This document shows positions 47,673 to 59,528 of a stretch of DNA of 64,000 nucleotides, one piece after another. The notes under the pieces were generated by a model that had not been told where the DNA came from, did no database searches, and saw nothing but the letters and a program-made list of their open reading frames with translations. The stretch lies in NCBI RefSeq assembly GCF_932526225.1, contig NC_064039.1, positions 6,151,001 through 6,215,000 on the forward strand, in the 5' to 3' direction. The DNA comes from Nematostella vectensis (taxonomy: Eukaryota > Cnidaria > Anthozoa > Actiniaria > Edwardsiidae). The first letter of the stretch is position 1. The number at the start of each line of letters is the position of its first letter. The translations under genes were made by a program, and so were the position numbers.

Positions 47673-50600
47673 TTAGTTTCCCTGTGTGGCAGGAATTTCA
47701 TGATACTCAGATTCTTCTGTTGTTAGGTGCAAAAAATGCTTGAAGAACTCGTAGACTGACCAACAAATAGCACATGATGGCATTTGAAAAATAACCCTAG
47801 CTTGGAGCCCCTGGAAGTAGCCAGGGAAGCCCCGCATCTGATAGATGGTCCTGAATGCAGTGAACATGCCGCTCACATAGTACACATGTCCTTTTGGTGT
47901 ACCAACAAGATTGACAACACTTCGCTCTTGCGTGTTCAGTAATGTCTTTGCAACATCAAGAGGAGTAGTAATAGCAGATGCAACGGCACCCGCTGTTGCT
48001 CCAGCTATGACATGAGTCTTTGGGTCATAGCCTCCAAGTGGGTTTAATGCCTTTCGGGCATATTCATACACCGTAAAGTGTAGAGTTTGGAAGGGAATGT
48101 TCATTGATAGCTGGGTAGTGTAACTGCGGTAGAAAGCCCTAATTCCTTCCTCCTTGAATACTGATGTTGCACAGTGGATCACACCCCTGTAAGGGCTGCC
48201 ATACATCTGGAGACGTTGCTTGATCACTTAGCCAGAAGAAAAAAAAAATGGAGTCAACATGACATAAATGATCAAATAAATGTCATGTCAACAAAGGTGG
48301 TGGGACACCTTAATGGGATGGGGGGTCAATATAAACGACCATGTTAAATTAAAGATCACATCAGGGTGGAGGGAGGGGGAGCATGGGGAGGGGGGGTGGA
48401 TAATGTCAACCCCTTTGAGAAAAAAATGTAAATAAAAAACAACAATATCATGTTATATTCAAGTTTGGTAAACAAATTCAGACAAGTCAAGCTAGACCAA
48501 GGCAAAAGAGGGAAATCAAGAGAGTTGGTTTGGGATGCATACAATAAAAATAGAAATAGATATAGAGTTTCAGAGTCTTACCCTCAATTGGGTTCATTGC
48601 ACCATCATGAAACACTGTAGCACAAGCTCCAGCAAGTACTGCAAGCAAACAAACACAAATCAGCCACCCTAAGCATTGTACAAAATGCAGATATGATAAT
48701 ACTATATTTACTGGTTTTTGGCCCTGTCACAGTAGAGCTCAAAGACAAAAATAAAAAGAAAGTGAATAAAATAGCAGTTTTAAAAATAAATGTTGTCTGT
48801 ATTTTGTGTATAAATGTTTTCTTGTACTGTACACATGGTTTGTGCACAGTCGTGATCATGAAACAGGGCTGTTCAACCTTAGACAGCACCTAATGTCCTT
48901 CAAAGTTTTCTTAACAAGTCTCCTCTACAAGCTATGATGTCATATACATGAAACAATCTGACATGAAACAATCCCGACTCTAATCAACATAGCATTTTAT
49001 ATGCTGAAAAGAATGCTAGCTGTATTGTTTCAATTTTGCATCTAGACAGCACCTAATATCCTTCAAAGTTTTCTTAACAAGTCTCCTCTACAAGCTATGA
49101 TGTCATATACATGAAACAATCTGACATGAAACAATCCCCTGACTCTAATCACAATAGCATCTTATATGCTGAAAAGAATGCTAGCTGTATTGTTTCAATT
49201 TTGCATCAAGTGTCTTCTAGAAACAACTTAAGTCAGTCAACATACTCTAAATAAATTCATAAACTGTGCAAGTTGCAGCAAAGGTGGCATTATATATTTT
49301 AAGCCCTCTTTCAAGAGGATTGATCATGATTTCCAAGAAAAAAAAGTACAAAATTATCAATGAACATATGCATACCATAAGCAGTAGGGCTTAAGAGGAT
49401 CTTTCAAGAGGATTGATCATGATTTCCAAGAAAAAAAAGTACAAAATTATCATTGAACATATGCATACCATAAGCAGTAGGGCTATGTGTTGTGTTATTT
49501 CCAATCAGGAGTTTCTTGATGGCTTCATAGGAGCTAAAATACAAGGCGTGGGCAGGGCCAGCACCCATCGCCACAATGTTGATTCCACGCAGAGGAGCCA
49601 AGATACCTTCTGACTGTATCATCTTTTTAATAGCATGAATCATATTGTTGTATTGTGCATTTGGATTAGGCTTTAAGCTCTGCATTCTTGTCTGTGAATA
49701 AAAAAAAATACTTATTTATACATAATATTAGAGATAAAGCAATCATCCATCCCTGAAATACAATGGTCTATTCATAAAATCAAATAAATTTATAACAAAT
49801 CTCAGCTTCAATCAGCCAATGGAAATAAACACTTAATTTTTTTTTGTTCTTCCAGGGGGTAGTGCCTAGGATTGCTTTGAGAGGTTGTAATGAATGCCTA
49901 AATACTGTACTATGAAACCTCTAGCTTAGGATTGCTTTGAGAGCTTGTAATGAATGCCTAAATACTGTACTACGAAACCTCTAGCCTAGGATTGCTTTGA
50001 GAGGTTGTAATGAATGCCTAAATACTGTACTATGAAACCTCTAGCCTAGGATTGCTTTGAGAGGTTGTAATGAATGCCTAAATACTGTAATATGAAACCT
50101 CTAGCCTAGGATTGCTTTGAGAGGTTGTAATGGATGCCTAAATACTGTACTATGAAACCTCTAGCCTAGGATTGCTTTGAGAGGTTGTAATGAATGCCTA
50201 AATACTGTACTATGAAACCTCTAGCCTAGGATTGCTTTGAGAGGATGTAATGAATGCCTAAATACTGTACTATGACACCTATAGCCTAGGACTGCTTTGA
50301 GAGATGAATGCCTAAATACTGTACTATGAAACCTCTAGCCTAGGACTGCTTTGAGAAATGAATGCCTAAATACTGTACTATGAAACCTCTAGCCTAGGAT
50401 TGCTTTGAGAGATGAATGCCTAAATACTGTACTATGAAACCTCTAGCCTAGGATTGCTTTGAGAGGTTGTAATGAATACCTAAATACTGTACTATGAAAC
50501 CTCTAGCCTAGGATTGCTTTGAGAGATGAATGCCTAAATACTGTACTATGAAACCTCTAGTCTAGGATTGCTTTGAGAGGTTGTAATGAATGCCTAAATA

Positions 50601-53313
50601 CTGTACTATGAAATCTCTAGCCTAGGATTGCTTTGAGAGGTTGTAATGAATGCCTAAATACTGTACTATGTACCCTCTAGCACAATAGAACGTTCACAAA
50701 GTTTATGATTATTAGAATTTTCTTGGGATATGGTATGTAACCAATTTTTCAGTCTTATTGTAAAACATTTAATAAATTTAATGAAAAGTAAATAATTAAT
50801 ATTCAGGGTTCACTATGGGGCTGCATAAGGGTGCTGGATCACAGGACTGTGGGACTGTAGCTCTAACATTTCCATGACTCAATTGTGGGAATGCAGGAGC
50901 AATCTGCTTATTGACTTCCAAATATGGGCATGAACTGAAGTTGCTCCAATACTGCTGTTTTTGTTGTTCTTTTGACAAGGATTGTATATACTTAGTGAAC
51001 AATGATTGAGTAGAAAAAAAATACAACCACAAACAATTACACTACTTGGTAATTTGAGATATATCACATGTACATCAAAAAGGCATCAGATACAGATATC
51101 AGATACAACTCTGAAAAAATACTCATATTAATTCACTGCTTTATAATGCACTGACAATTTCCAAAAACTAAATCTCCTTCTGGCTTCTGTCATTCAAAAT
51201 CCTTGTAGCAAATTCAAGACCAGCACTAAAATGTTTTCAGATCATGTCACCTCTGCATGGTGGTGACCAATCAGTTTGAATGATGAAAACCAGGTGATTT
51301 ACCTTGGAAATTATAAGTGAGAGTTTGCAGGATATTAACAGCTGCAGTAACTGATAAATTCATAATCTCAAATGAATATATCCCTTAGAGGATCGACAGT
51401 ACTTTTGTGTATTTAAAACCTCAAGCTTAATAGCTGTGTTCTTTCCAGGGGCACAGTGAGATGCCAGACATGAGCTTTGATAACAAGAGGTGACTTGTGC
51501 TAACAGATCACATCTTTTTGGGTGGCAAACTTGAATGCGGTCAAGCTTTTAATGGCACAAAAGACAACGTCTCTAGTGCTTACAAATAAGCCAGAAATGG
51601 GCTTATTTATACTGAAAGATTTTATTTTTTTGTCATTCTATGGCATGATAGGCATTTTCATCTTTTTTGACTTGAATTTACCACTCAAAAAGTCATGTTC
51701 CAGTTAGTGCAAGTCACCTATATAGCATTCATAAACACAACTGATTATATGTTTAATTTAAAAATAGGTTACTTCCCCAAACATTTAACAGGATATTTCA
51801 ATTGAACTCTCAAATTCACGATTATTACACGAGAAGCTCTAACTTGTTCCATATTTCAAAGTTTAGAACAAATATACATAAGTTTGCGTTAAGACATCAG
51901 GGACCTAATATTTCAATTCATTGTCTTCCGATATTCAGTCTGCCAAAACGCTTAACTCTTTTTGTAATAAGTTAAAGACTTCTCTTATTAACTCTTAATT
52001 TTTTTTTCTTTCTCGATTTGTGTTTGTGTGTGTGTGTGTTTTTTTATATAAGTATGAAAAAAAAATATGAAAGCTCTCCTACCAAATATTTATATGATTA
52101 ATCTGACTGTCCGAACTATCAAATATGTATTTTCTGTTAAGATTTAGGAGGTCCGTCTCATATAAGCCTTGCGGTTTCTTACGGTCCTCCTTGTTACACT
52201 ATGTAAATTATTATAATTATCTTTATTTAAAAAAATGTATTAAGTGACAAAACAATAAACTGAACTGAACTGAACTGTTTCGACCATCTGCTTTACAATG
52301 AACGAACATCCCATAATATAATCCTTACACAGGTAGCCCGGTCTTAACACAGGTAGCCCGGACAATACAACCTATACTTAGTACATACTGTATCTTGCAA
52401 ACCTCTCTGACTGGCACAGACTGCTGCTATCAGGTTTAACTATCCTATATTTGGATTTGTAGTTGTGGGATAGGCCGTTGTGAAATATTCATTCAAAAGT
52501 TTTTTTTTTCTATAACATACGAAAGAGGGTTAGAATTCCATGGAGGTACCTCAACATTTTTTTCTGATAAAATATGAAGTGCATAAAAACTTTACGATAC
52601 CCATTTGTGAAATTATATCCATCGAAATTACGTTACGTCATGTTTTTTTTTTCTTCTCTCGACAATATTCATGGTCCTAATCTGATAGTATAAAATAGAT
52701 GATAGTATAAAAAGTAAACAAGCGGTGCTTTAAGAAAGGTTAAGACCTCGTAGACCCTTGAATTATGTAACCAAACGTTATACATCCACGTCCTGTACAA
52801 CTGTATCATCTATTTCACGTGGCTCGTTAGATAGGTATGGGAAGAGAACAATCCCGGCAACTTTATAGTATAAAAGTTGGACACCAAATTTTAAGTATCT
52901 ATGATCTTTGAATGGTGTTTTCACTTCAGAATTCCAAAACCTTGGCTTCTAGAGGGGATCGAGCTCTGCATAATGCTTATAAACCAGGGTTTGATTGCTC
53001 AATACTACAAGTTGTGAAAGAGGTTTCTCACTTGTAACTCCGTATTTGAAGATATTTTTTGCTCCGTGGTATTACAAGATTCAAGCATTTATGGGTATAA
53101 AATCAATGAATGTCGGTACCACCATACTTTATCGAAGACATGGTAGTATAAATAGGGTAAGAACGTCTTAAGTCTTCAAACAAATGACCGACTAACCTTG
53201 ACACAATCTACAGGGTACATAACACAGTGTTCCATCACCCCAGCTGCCCCTCCAGCTAAAAGATGAACAGAAACTCGCTCAGTTGGTAAGCTCTCATAGT
53301 CAGAATCCTCCAT
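47673..53313 (-). CDS. SLC25A28/37-like: Mitoferrin, mitochondrial iron carrier
   Basis: It imports iron across the inner mitochondrial membrane for haem and Fe-S synthesis (established for the family). The exons 53313-53197, 49691-49469, 48638-48582 and 48226-47673 join in phase to give 316 aa. Three carrier repeats are visible. Repeat 1 is [22 protein letters not shown] then [14 protein letters not shown]. Repeat 2 is [20 protein letters not shown] then [12 protein letters not shown]. Repeat 3 is [20 protein letters not shown] then TLLNTQE. The [17 protein letters not shown] and [14 protein letters not shown] signatures are those of mitoferrin 1/2 and yeast Mrs3/4. The length fits. Introns hold tandem repeats and a LINE tail. 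The exon 2 donor end is tandemly duplicated. Confidence 0.93.
48881..49206. repeat. 163-bp tandem duplication in mitoferrin intron 2
   Basis: Two copies start AGACAGCACCTAAT at 48881 and 49044 and run through GCTAGCTGTATTGTTTCAAT. They are almost identical. Confidence 0.9.
49318..49483. repeat. 83-bp tandem duplication spanning the mitoferrin exon 2 donor
   Basis: CTTTCAAGAGGATTGATCAT starts at 49318 and again at 49401. The second copy contains the real end of exon 2 (CTTATG|GTATGC, donor at 49468). The first copy carries the same last 15 coding bases and donor at about 49386. Confidence 0.9.
49862..50690. repeat. 60-bp minisatellite (with 52-bp variants)
   Basis: About 14 units of CCTAGGATTGCTTTGAGAGG plus TTGTAATGAATGCC plus TAAATACTGTACTATGAAAC. 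Some later units lack an 8-bp segment in GAGAGGTTGTAATG. It lies in mitoferrin intron 1. Confidence 0.95.
50691..51759. other. Mitoferrin intron 1, single-copy part
   Basis: About 1 kb of AT-rich intron sequence. No coding or mobile feature recognised. Confidence 0.5.
51760..52280 (+). mobile_element. LINE 3' fragment (L2/CR1-like)
   Basis: The plus strand reads [17 protein letters not shown] then [11 protein letters not shown], the typical C-terminal tail of non-LTR reverse transcriptase proteins. A 3' UTR follows and ends in AACTG pentamer repeats (about 52258-52278). It is truncated at the 5' end and lies antisense in mitoferrin intron 1. A GT run is at 52025. Confidence 0.75.
52281..53196. 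other. Mitoferrin intron 1, 5' part
   Basis: AT-rich sequence with a short direct repeat ACACAGGTAGCCCGG at 52330-52360. No gene seen. Confidence 0.45.
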
Positions 53314-54902
53314 AACGGCAAAGAAACTGCGAGGAAACCCGCACGGCTAAAAGCAAGGTTACTCTGAAATCACCCTCGCGCCATATTGAAATAAGGCTTC
53401 GCTATCGGTCAAGTGTGACACACTGTGAACGGTCGGGTCTCGACCAATCAGAGCGCGAGTTTGCCGTTCACGTTGCTTCTCCTCGTTCACGTGTTCACAG
53501 TAGGTTTTGACGAGTTCAACAGACTGGTCTTGAGTTCTAATCTAATCAATTCGGATTCATACACAAGTCTACTTACCACCAATTAATCTGGAATTTGGAC
53601 TTTTGAGCGGGGAATACTTGTCAAATCTTGTCTCATATTTGTTGACAGGTTTAAAAAGTCCTGGTATTTTTGTATGTTTTGTCTGCTAGTTTTGTCTGCT
53701 CTTTTGCTCAATAGACAATACACTTCAAAGTGAAAAAGTGTCTTGGACCCCAGGAAAGCGCAAAGGAGAAATGCTAGTCCCCTCAAGCAACTCTCTGGAA
53801 TGTTTACAGTATTTTGGGTTCAAGGTTAACGCAGTTAAAAACAGCAGGATACAAACAGTTAAAACCCCATACCCCGTTGAGTGCCATGCGACACATTCTT
53901 TGCCTGTTTGATTCAGCTTTGATTGCAATGTCTAATGACCTATAGCTCTTTATTTTTATCAATGAAAGCGTCTTTCATTCCTTAACGTATCCTGGGGGAT
54001 GCACGTGGAAGTATTTGACCCTCGTCATCACGATTCATAGTCATGGACAATCAGGGGAGAGATAAAGAAAAGGCCGGGTTTGGTTGCTGTATGGATTCGT
54101 CGTATAATAAAAAGTCAAAAAAAGTTAGAGGGAAGTTAGAGGGAGTTAGAGGGATACTCTAGCTATCTCTACAGCTATATCTCTGCCATCATAAGTGGAC
54201 AAAGTAGACCAAAGACACTCAGCGGGTGTCTTAATCTCTTCCAAATGTCAACATCCCGAAATGCCCTCCAAAGTTGATACTTTTTAATCGAATAAACAGC
54301 GGATTTGAAATCAGAATTTATAACAATATCAAATGTTAATAAAAACGCACCAAGTTTTCTCTTTTTTTTTTTTACAAGCAATAGAGTACACGTTTATGCA
54401 ACGGGTACACGCTTATGGTCCTCGCTTGCACTGTCCAGCCGTCATAAGAAATTGGGCAACGTCCTACGGAGAAAAGACAAATAAAATTAATCCTGGGAAG
54501 ATTGTTTTTAAAAAGCTATAAGGCTATTCATAAGGTATGGGGGTGCAAAACAGTAGTATGTCATTTGCCCTCTTATTATTAAACCAACAGGAAGAATGAG
54601 TAGAAAATATTCTTGGTTTGGCGATATTTTTTTGCGTTTCTAAAACTAAGGCACCCGTGATCTAAACGCTTAATGCAGGTGTGCTCTTATTTAGGAGGTA
54701 AAGCATCGTCCAAGATAGCTTATGCGTAGCAATATTTTTTGCGCAGTCAAACCCTTCAAATCTGGACTCCTCGTTCGTGAAACCGCAGGAGGGTATCCAT
54801 GGACCCCTGATGAACAATCGATTTATCAAATAACGTGATAATGCTCGTAGAAAGCAGAAACTGTTGGCCTCTAGGGAAAAAAATGGTCTGAAGGGAATTG
54901 GA
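53314..54902. other. Region between mitoferrin start and the transposon, no gene seen
   Basis: It holds the mitoferrin promoter/leader near 53314-53500. The remainder has short AT-rich frames without recognisable domains and a GTTAGAGG short repeat at 54124-54155. Confidence 0.45.
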
Positions 54903-55162
54903 TATGCCTGCCCGTTGGTAGCAATATTCAATCATTTCTTTTTAGGTTACATTGACTAAATATTTTGTTTAATCTTTATTTTTGGATTCAATCTTTTCAT
55001 TATATTCAATCTCTTTTACTTTTCCATTCAATCTTTTTAGGTCAAAGCAGTAGAAATGTATTACTATATTTTCTTTTGGTCGAATAATTCCGTTTTTATT
55101 CAATCCTTATAGCATTTTATTCAATCTTTTATTATTATTCAATCTTCCTGGGGCGAGCGCGG
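54903..55162 (+). repeat. Left terminal inverted repeat of the 5.4-kb transposon
   Basis: Contains about nine ATTCAATC or close variants and ends TTCCTGGGGCGAGCGCGG. The sequence between it and the integrase frame (55163-55390) includes GACAGCTGTTTCGTCCTTAT, a phrase that looks like another inserted repeat. Confidence 0.85.
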
Positions 55163-55419
55163 CGAATCTATAGTTTATGTGGACTTTAGAAGCACACTAG
55201 CATACACACATTGGCACCAGTCGGGCCAAGACGGGACGCTAGCACAGTCTATTACCCGTGCAGTTCGGCAACCATGGACAGCTGTTTCGTCCTTATTAGG
55301 ACTCGTCAGCATGGCATAGCCGGTTTGCCTTAGTTAAACTTCAATCGCGCGATACACTCATTATTTCCGGTTCCGGTACATACATATCAAGCCATGGGCA
55401 CTCCACTGGAGAGCCTTTC

Positions 55420-56377
55420 ATGTCAGGCCACTTTAGGTCGTTGGGATTAAACATACAAAGGAGACGAATAAGGGAAGCCATCAACAGAGTTGATCCCCAA
55501 AACACAGCATTACGATGGGGTGCCTTGGTTAGTAGAAGAACCTACTTTGTTCCATGGCCTAATTCACTTTGGCACTTGGATGGACATCACTCCCTCATAC
55601 AGTGGAAGTTTGTGATACATGGCTGCTGCGATGGTAAATCTCGTAAGATTATGTTTTTAAGATGCAGCACAAACAATCTTGCAGAAACTGTATTAGATCT
55701 GTTCAAAGGTGCTATCAAGGACAATTTAGGGCTGTGGCCATCTCGTATCCGTGTGGATTATGGTGTGGAAAATGTCCTGTGATGAACTGGTTGCACACAG
55801 AGGAGAAGGTCGTGGCAGTTATGTTGCCGGTTCATCTACAAGAAACCAACGTATCGAAAGACTGTGGAGAGATTTATTTAGATGTTGCCAGTTTTGTCAG
55901 TTTTTCTATTACCTCTTTTATGCTATGGAGCAAACTGGGTTACTAGATCTTGAGAATCCTATCCATTTATTTACATTACACCTTGTTTTTACACAAAGAA
56001 TAAACACTGCTTTGAATGACTTCAAGGAAATGTTCAACAACCACAAGCTATCCACTGAACATGGATGGACCCTTAACCAGATCTGGATGAATGGGATGCT
56101 AGATCAGAGCAACCCACTGAATACCGATAGCGATCTCGACGCTGATGTCCAATTTAACCACTCATATGGTGAAGATCCAGGTGGTCCAAGACCCATGTTT
56201 GATGCTGAAGATGGTGTCGTCATTGAGCCAGTCCAAATTGGGTGCAATACGGATATAATTGGTAGCTATATACTTCAGGTTATTGATGTAAATCGACCAT
56301 CAAGCCAGGCTGGTATTGATATATACTCAGCTGCTTTGGCATTAGTTGTCCAAAAGCTTGAAGAACATTTCTTGTGA
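55420..56377 (+). pseudogene. DDE integrase-type transposase, frameshifted
   Basis: Retroviral-integrase-fold transposase of the putative-integrase-core type found multicopy in fish and cnidarian genomes (family knowledge). It reads SGHFRSLGLNIQRRRIREA, then RVDPQNTALRW, then the first Asp in LWHLDGHH, the second in RVDYGVENV and the Glu in NQRIERLWRDLF, so all three catalytic residues survive. One extra C near 55775 shifts the frame: frame 1 stops at 55780-55782 and the rest continues in frame from about 55780 to 56377. The open frame extends upstream without ATG to about 55360 (HSTGEPFM), and the usual N-terminal helix-turn-helix is not found, so the 5' end is also lost or on an unseen exon. 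Inactive as it stands. Confidence 0.85.
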
Positions 56378-57005
56378 TGGATTATATTATTATATTTACA
56401 AGTATTACACAAATGATGCTCACATAGCGAATGATTTAAATCATGAGAAATCGGCTAGACAAATAAATCTATGAGTTACAGTAAATGGTAAGGCACTGCA
56501 GGCTATGTTAATGTTACACTAACACGGCACAGCTATGGCATGTGTATGCGATATCCAGAAGTATGCAGCCCTTGATAATAAAAAACATATTTTTTTATTA
56601 TTTTTTATTTTTATATTTTCAATTCATTTTTATGAGATGTATATAATAACACTCAACATGATTTTGAAATCTGTTTCATATAAAGATCATTAATCTGGGG
56701 TTCCATTTCGTTTAGTTTGCTTTGCATTTCAGAGACTCATTCTGTTTACCAGATACTGTACCGAACAAAAGTCTTAAACATAGGTATGCAGAACGTACAA
56801 TAAGGTATTTGCTTTTGTTACAGTATGTATTGAGTGGTTGTTTAAAGAATACAATTTTCTTGTGGCTTGTGTTTGATTATAGACTTCAATTAATGTGCAT
56901 TGGCCTACCTGACAATATTTCCAACAGATCTAAAGAAGGGGAGGGAATTGTAAGGTCCCAAAATAGAAAAAAGTAAAGGAAGAACAATGAAGCAATATTT
57001 AATGT

Positions 57006-57265
57006 CACTAGAATGCAAGCACTAAACCCGTGCAACGTATTTAGCATGTAATAGTACGTTATATTGCTTTTCTGCTTACTGAATATAAACTACTCGATAA
57101 ATTACGAAGTCGAGAGAAACAAACACAAAGGATTAATTTGTAAAACAAAAAAGCTGTTCAATAGGTGACTAATGAATCATTGTAGTAGTTTGTGCTATTT
57201 GATACAAAATAAAAACTATTTACTGTCCAAAATCGTTGCACGGGTTTAGTGCTTGCATTCTAGTG
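57006..57265. mobile_element. 260-bp element with perfect 32-bp inverted ends
   Basis: CACTAGAATGCAAGCACTAA continues to GTGCAACG (57006-57037) and is repeated exactly inverted at 57234-57265. CACTA...TAGTG termini suggest a CACTA/EnSpm-type MITE, but no 3-bp target duplication is seen. It is nested between the integrase and HECT genes of the large transposon. Confidence 0.85.
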
Positions 57266-57590
57266 TCATAAGAAGAATGTTGCAAGCAATATTTCTAAAT
57301 GGAAAACAACAAACAAACTATATAATAGACTGGTATATGATGGTGACGTACTGTAGAGTGTACATTAAAATTAAATGTGTCTACTTTTTGTTATCAAACT
57401 TAGAAGTATAAATCATTGTTGCATGTTAATTATCTATTAATCAAAAAAGGAATAATCTACTTTGTGTCAAAACAAGCATTTCCTTTAATTGTAACTTTTC
57501 AACAACATTTAACATAACATTTTCTTGCTAGCATATACATGTATGCTTAATAGCTCTCTGAGTTCCCTTTTTGGAATTGAAGCTAGTGGG

Positions 57591-59441
57591 TTATATTGAT
57601 CTAAAATGACCATTTGAAAAAGCCATGTCATACACATCAAAGAGATCTTTTACATTTGGCCAAGTACCACCTACAGAACCGATAGGTAAAATTAGACCAT
57701 GAGAGCAGGTATGGGCACTTGGTAGGTAGTCGTATGGGTTGTTGTCAAGCTTATCTGATATCTGTGAAGGAAAAGGGTGTTTATATCAGTAAAACAACAA
57801 AACATGCTCACAACATAATATTGAGTGTGTTTTTACCTCTGTGGAATGAAAGTTGATGTGTGGATGGTTTACAAAACCAAGCACTGGTTCTTCTGCTGCT
57901 CCTGTGACAAAGATAAGAATAGAAGCAAGAGAAATCGGTTCTCTCTGTCCATTGGAAACTTGGCGAATGTATTTGACAAAGAGTGCGTATACTTGCTTCT
58001 GTTTCTGATAAGCTGATGAGCCCTCCTCAGAGAATGTAGGCTTGAGTAGCTGTATTAGCATCTTTGAAGACAGCTTGGCAGTGGATGGTCGCAGAAGGTG
58101 CAGTAGAGTAGGATAAATATTAATTATGGTGCACAGACCAAAAACTTTCAATCCTCTCTGGATATTAGCAATACACTTGTCGACTTGTGGGAATACCAGC
58201 AGCTGGTCAATTGCCTCATTTTGCATAAAAGCTGGCAGCTGTCCATTCCGTAGAAGGGCAATGCCGATCATAATGCCAACATAGTAGTGGTCATCAGAAA
58301 GGTATTGCCTGAGGCCTTGATCAAAGTATTTCTCCTTGATTGCACAGTTCATTAACCGAATCCACTCCTTCCTTGGACCACCAAGATCTTTGGCCATCTC
58401 TCCAATGAACTCAACTTCAAAAGTGAGGGTATGATCCTGGATTCCTGAGAGCTCTGACCTGCTTGTAGACAACAAATTGTGTTCATCAACACAAATAAAG
58501 TTAGTTTCACTGTCAGCTTCTTCACAGTGAGACTCATTCTCTATGTTTAGTTTTCTGCCATGAACAAGATTTTTCTGCTAAGATTTTTCTGCTCAGTATT
58601 TCAACTGGATCACTGAGATTTTGACTGCGGATGCCTTCAATCAAGGCCCTCAAGGCTTCATCACAGTGTTCAGGTATGGCAGCTGCTTTTACCTTCTTCT
58701 CTTCAGTCAGGTCACTATCTTTTAAAGTTGTATCATTAGTAGTAGCAGTAGAAGATGATGGTTGCGGATTATTGCTTCCTACAAACGCAGGCACTGAGAG
58801 ATCTTCATCATCATCATCATCATCATCATCTACATCTACAATTGCTTTTTTGGAGACAGTCATTCATAAAGGAATTCATATCCTTGCTTGACTCTGACAT
58901 ATAGTGAACCTTGCCCGGCCATCTTTTTCACGACATGGAAATCATAAGAAATTCCTTCTCCCATTTCGAGCTTGGAGACGGTCCTTTTTACCTTGACAAC
59001 CTCGAAGTCGTCTTTGCCAATTATTGGAAACTTATTGACAAGGGATGCCTGTATTGCAGCCCGTATGGCGCCTTCATCTTCATTCTCTCAAAGTAAAACA
59101 ATACCACTAGCAAGTACTGAATCCCATGTCAAATTGTACGGCTCATCCTCGTTTTCTTCATCACGCAAGCAACTTAGCAATGCAAATTCTAAGGCCTTCT
59201 TCTTCGGTTCTCTTTGTTTCGAGGCTTGAGCCTGGGGGCGGACTGATCTAAGCCGTTCACGGCTGTTCAGCCGGCGGTTTACACCTGCTGACGAACTTTG
59301 AGAAAGCATTTGTCTGGCTCTCGCCAGGGCATTTAAAGTAACGTCGGAAGAATTAGAAGAAGTACCGGCTGGAGAGGAGGTGAGAAGGTTTGAGACCTCT
59401 CCAAGCAGCTTGGCAATCCTCTCTTTTACTCCTTCGTCCAT
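57591..59441 (-). pseudogene. HECT-type E3 ubiquitin-ligase-like gene, decayed
   Basis: It resembles the multicopy G2E3-like/HECT proteins of cnidarians. It is one long exon, 59441-57837, plus 57761-57591, about 590 codons. The order is: an N-terminal helical region (MDEGVKERIAKLLGEVSNLL); a domain ending VVKKMAGQGSLYVRVKQGYE; an acidic Asp run; DPVEIL; TNFICVDEHNLLST; the HECT N-lobe signature FEVEFIGEMAKDLGGPRKEW; and the C-lobe LPSAHTCSHGLILP with the catalytic Cys. Three breaks: a TGA at 59088-59090 where Arg is expected (LL*ENEDEG), a frame change at about 58860 after EFLYE, and another near 58565-58590, beside a 14-bp tandem duplication. It probably no longer makes a full protein. The HECT lobe is shorter than the usual ~350 residues. 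Confidence 0.85.
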
Positions 59442-59528
59442 GCTTTCTGAGAAAAATGGCCGCCGAACTGGCGGTACCTTCTAGAGATGTCGTACTCCAG
59501 TGACGAAAACCGCTGACCATACGCTGTG

